Assembly (NCBI GenBank): GCA_016840695.1
Contig: JAEORV010000132.1
Span: 1 to 5,655 of the forward strand
DNA: 5,655 nt
Direction of reading: 5' to 3'
Origin: Promethearchaeota archaeon
GTDB taxonomy: Archaea; Asgardarchaeota; Lokiarchaeia; Sigyniarchaeales; SOKP01
A program made the position numbers and the translations under genes. Shown here piece after piece: positions 5,258-5,655 of this stretch (its first letter is position 1; each line of letters begins with the position of its first letter). The notes beneath the pieces were generated by a model that made no database searches, had not been told where the DNA came from, and saw nothing but the letters and a program-made list of their open reading frames with translations.

Positions 5258-5655
5258 CTTTTTTCGTGTTCGATGAAATAGACTGGAACGGCGGAGATGG
5301 TTATTAGTATACCTGCAATCATAATTATTATCTCAGTTGCGATATTGGCTGACAGTGCTGTACCTAAAGGAATGAATATTACTTTTGCTAATATTGTAAA
5401 GGAAGCCATTACTTGAAATATAAGAACTTGTTTCTCAGAAAGATTAATCATTATTGATATCATATTTATTAGAAAAAATCCCGAAATTATCTGAGTTATG
5501 CTGACTAATAAAAAGAAGATATATATATTCATAAAAGGCGCTATTGCTAATATAATACCATATAAAACCGTAGATGATATTAAAACCATTTTTCTATCAT
5601 ATTTATGAGAAATCTTACCTGCGATAATTAAACCTATTGCGCTAAAGATAATAAA
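5254..5655 (-). CDS. Major facilitator superfamily transporter, C-terminal end (5' end outside window)
   Basis: The open frame enters at 5655 without a start and ends at TAA, giving 133 residues of a strongly hydrophobic protein. The first 22 residues hold the end of a membrane helix and the loop GKISHKYDRK, a good match to MFS motif A (G-x-x-x-D-R-x-G-R type), seen after helix 2 and again after helix 8. About four membrane segments follow (VLISSTVLYGIILAIAPF, then NIYIFFLL onward, then VLIFQVMASFTILAKVIF, then IIIMIAGILITISAVPVYF), and the protein stops at EHEKS. This fits helices 9-12 of a twelve-helix transporter. The substrate cannot be told from this part. The ATG at 5589 lies inside the motif and is not a start. 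The stop is 25 bases before thiL; a thiamine-related role would be a guess from position alone. Confidence 0.8.
   Translation of the reverse strand, partial: FIIFSAIGLIIAGKISHKYDRKMVLISSTVLYGIILAIAPFMNIYIFFLLVSITQIISGFFLINMISIMINLSEKQVLIFQVMASFTILAKVIFIPLGTALSANIATEIIIMIAGILITISAVPVYFIEHEKS

Noticed and set aside
1..5655. A previously undescribed system (defence island, mobile element, CRISPR, novel repeat family)
   Set aside because: All sizeable sequence is explained by conserved housekeeping genes, a tRNA and a transporter fragment; no direct repeats, terminal inverted repeats, integrase or unusual gene cluster was seen.

Overview
The window is an ordinary, well-conserved archaeal information-processing neighbourhood. 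Everything I can support lies on the minus strand, so transcription runs from high to low coordinates. An archaeon is indicated by several independent genes: an archaeal/eukaryotic-type RNA polymerase second-largest subunit (rpoB), the archaea/eukaryote-specific small subunit Rpo5/RpoH, a Cbf5 (dyskerin-type) pseudouridine synthase with a C-terminal PUA domain, an MJ0882-like RNA methyltransferase, and TATA-like boxes rather than bacterial -35/-10 promoters. The DNA is AT-rich. RpoB runs uninterrupted past the place where it is split into B'' and B' in methanogens, Archaeoglobus and halophiles. That favours a TACK/Asgard-like, Thermococcus-like or Thermoplasma-like lineage; I would not go further without a tree.

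Layout in transcription order. (1) 5655-5254: the C-terminal end of a major facilitator superfamily transporter, cut by the window edge. (2) 5228-4197: a ThiL-type thiamine-monophosphate kinase, probably read from its own TATA box overlapping the transporter's stop codon. (3) 4101-4025: tRNA-Lys(UUU) with an encoded CCA. (4) 3901-2894: Cbf5, catalytic subunit of H/ACA RNPs and tRNA pseudouridine-55 synthase. (5) 2869-2231: the MJ0882/RsmC-like methyltransferase, 24 bases after cbf5 and probably co-transcribed. (6) 2093-1836: rpoH, starting at TTG. (7) 1749 to the edge at 1: the first 583 codons of rpoB. rpoH-rpoB is the head of the classic archaeal RNA polymerase operon, so the rpoA genes would be expected beyond position 1.

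Together the genes serve transcription (rpoH, rpoB), RNA maturation and modification (cbf5, the methyltransferase), decoding (tRNA-Lys), cofactor synthesis (thiL) and transport (MFS). The spaces between genes are short (24-137 bases) and hold only TATA-like boxes, T-tracts and one small palindrome. I found no mobile element, CRISPR array, defence system or clear undescribed system. The points worth a second look are start-codon and promoter details, a departure from a ThiL motif, a mismatched tRNA anticodon stem and the cbf5-methyltransferase pair.
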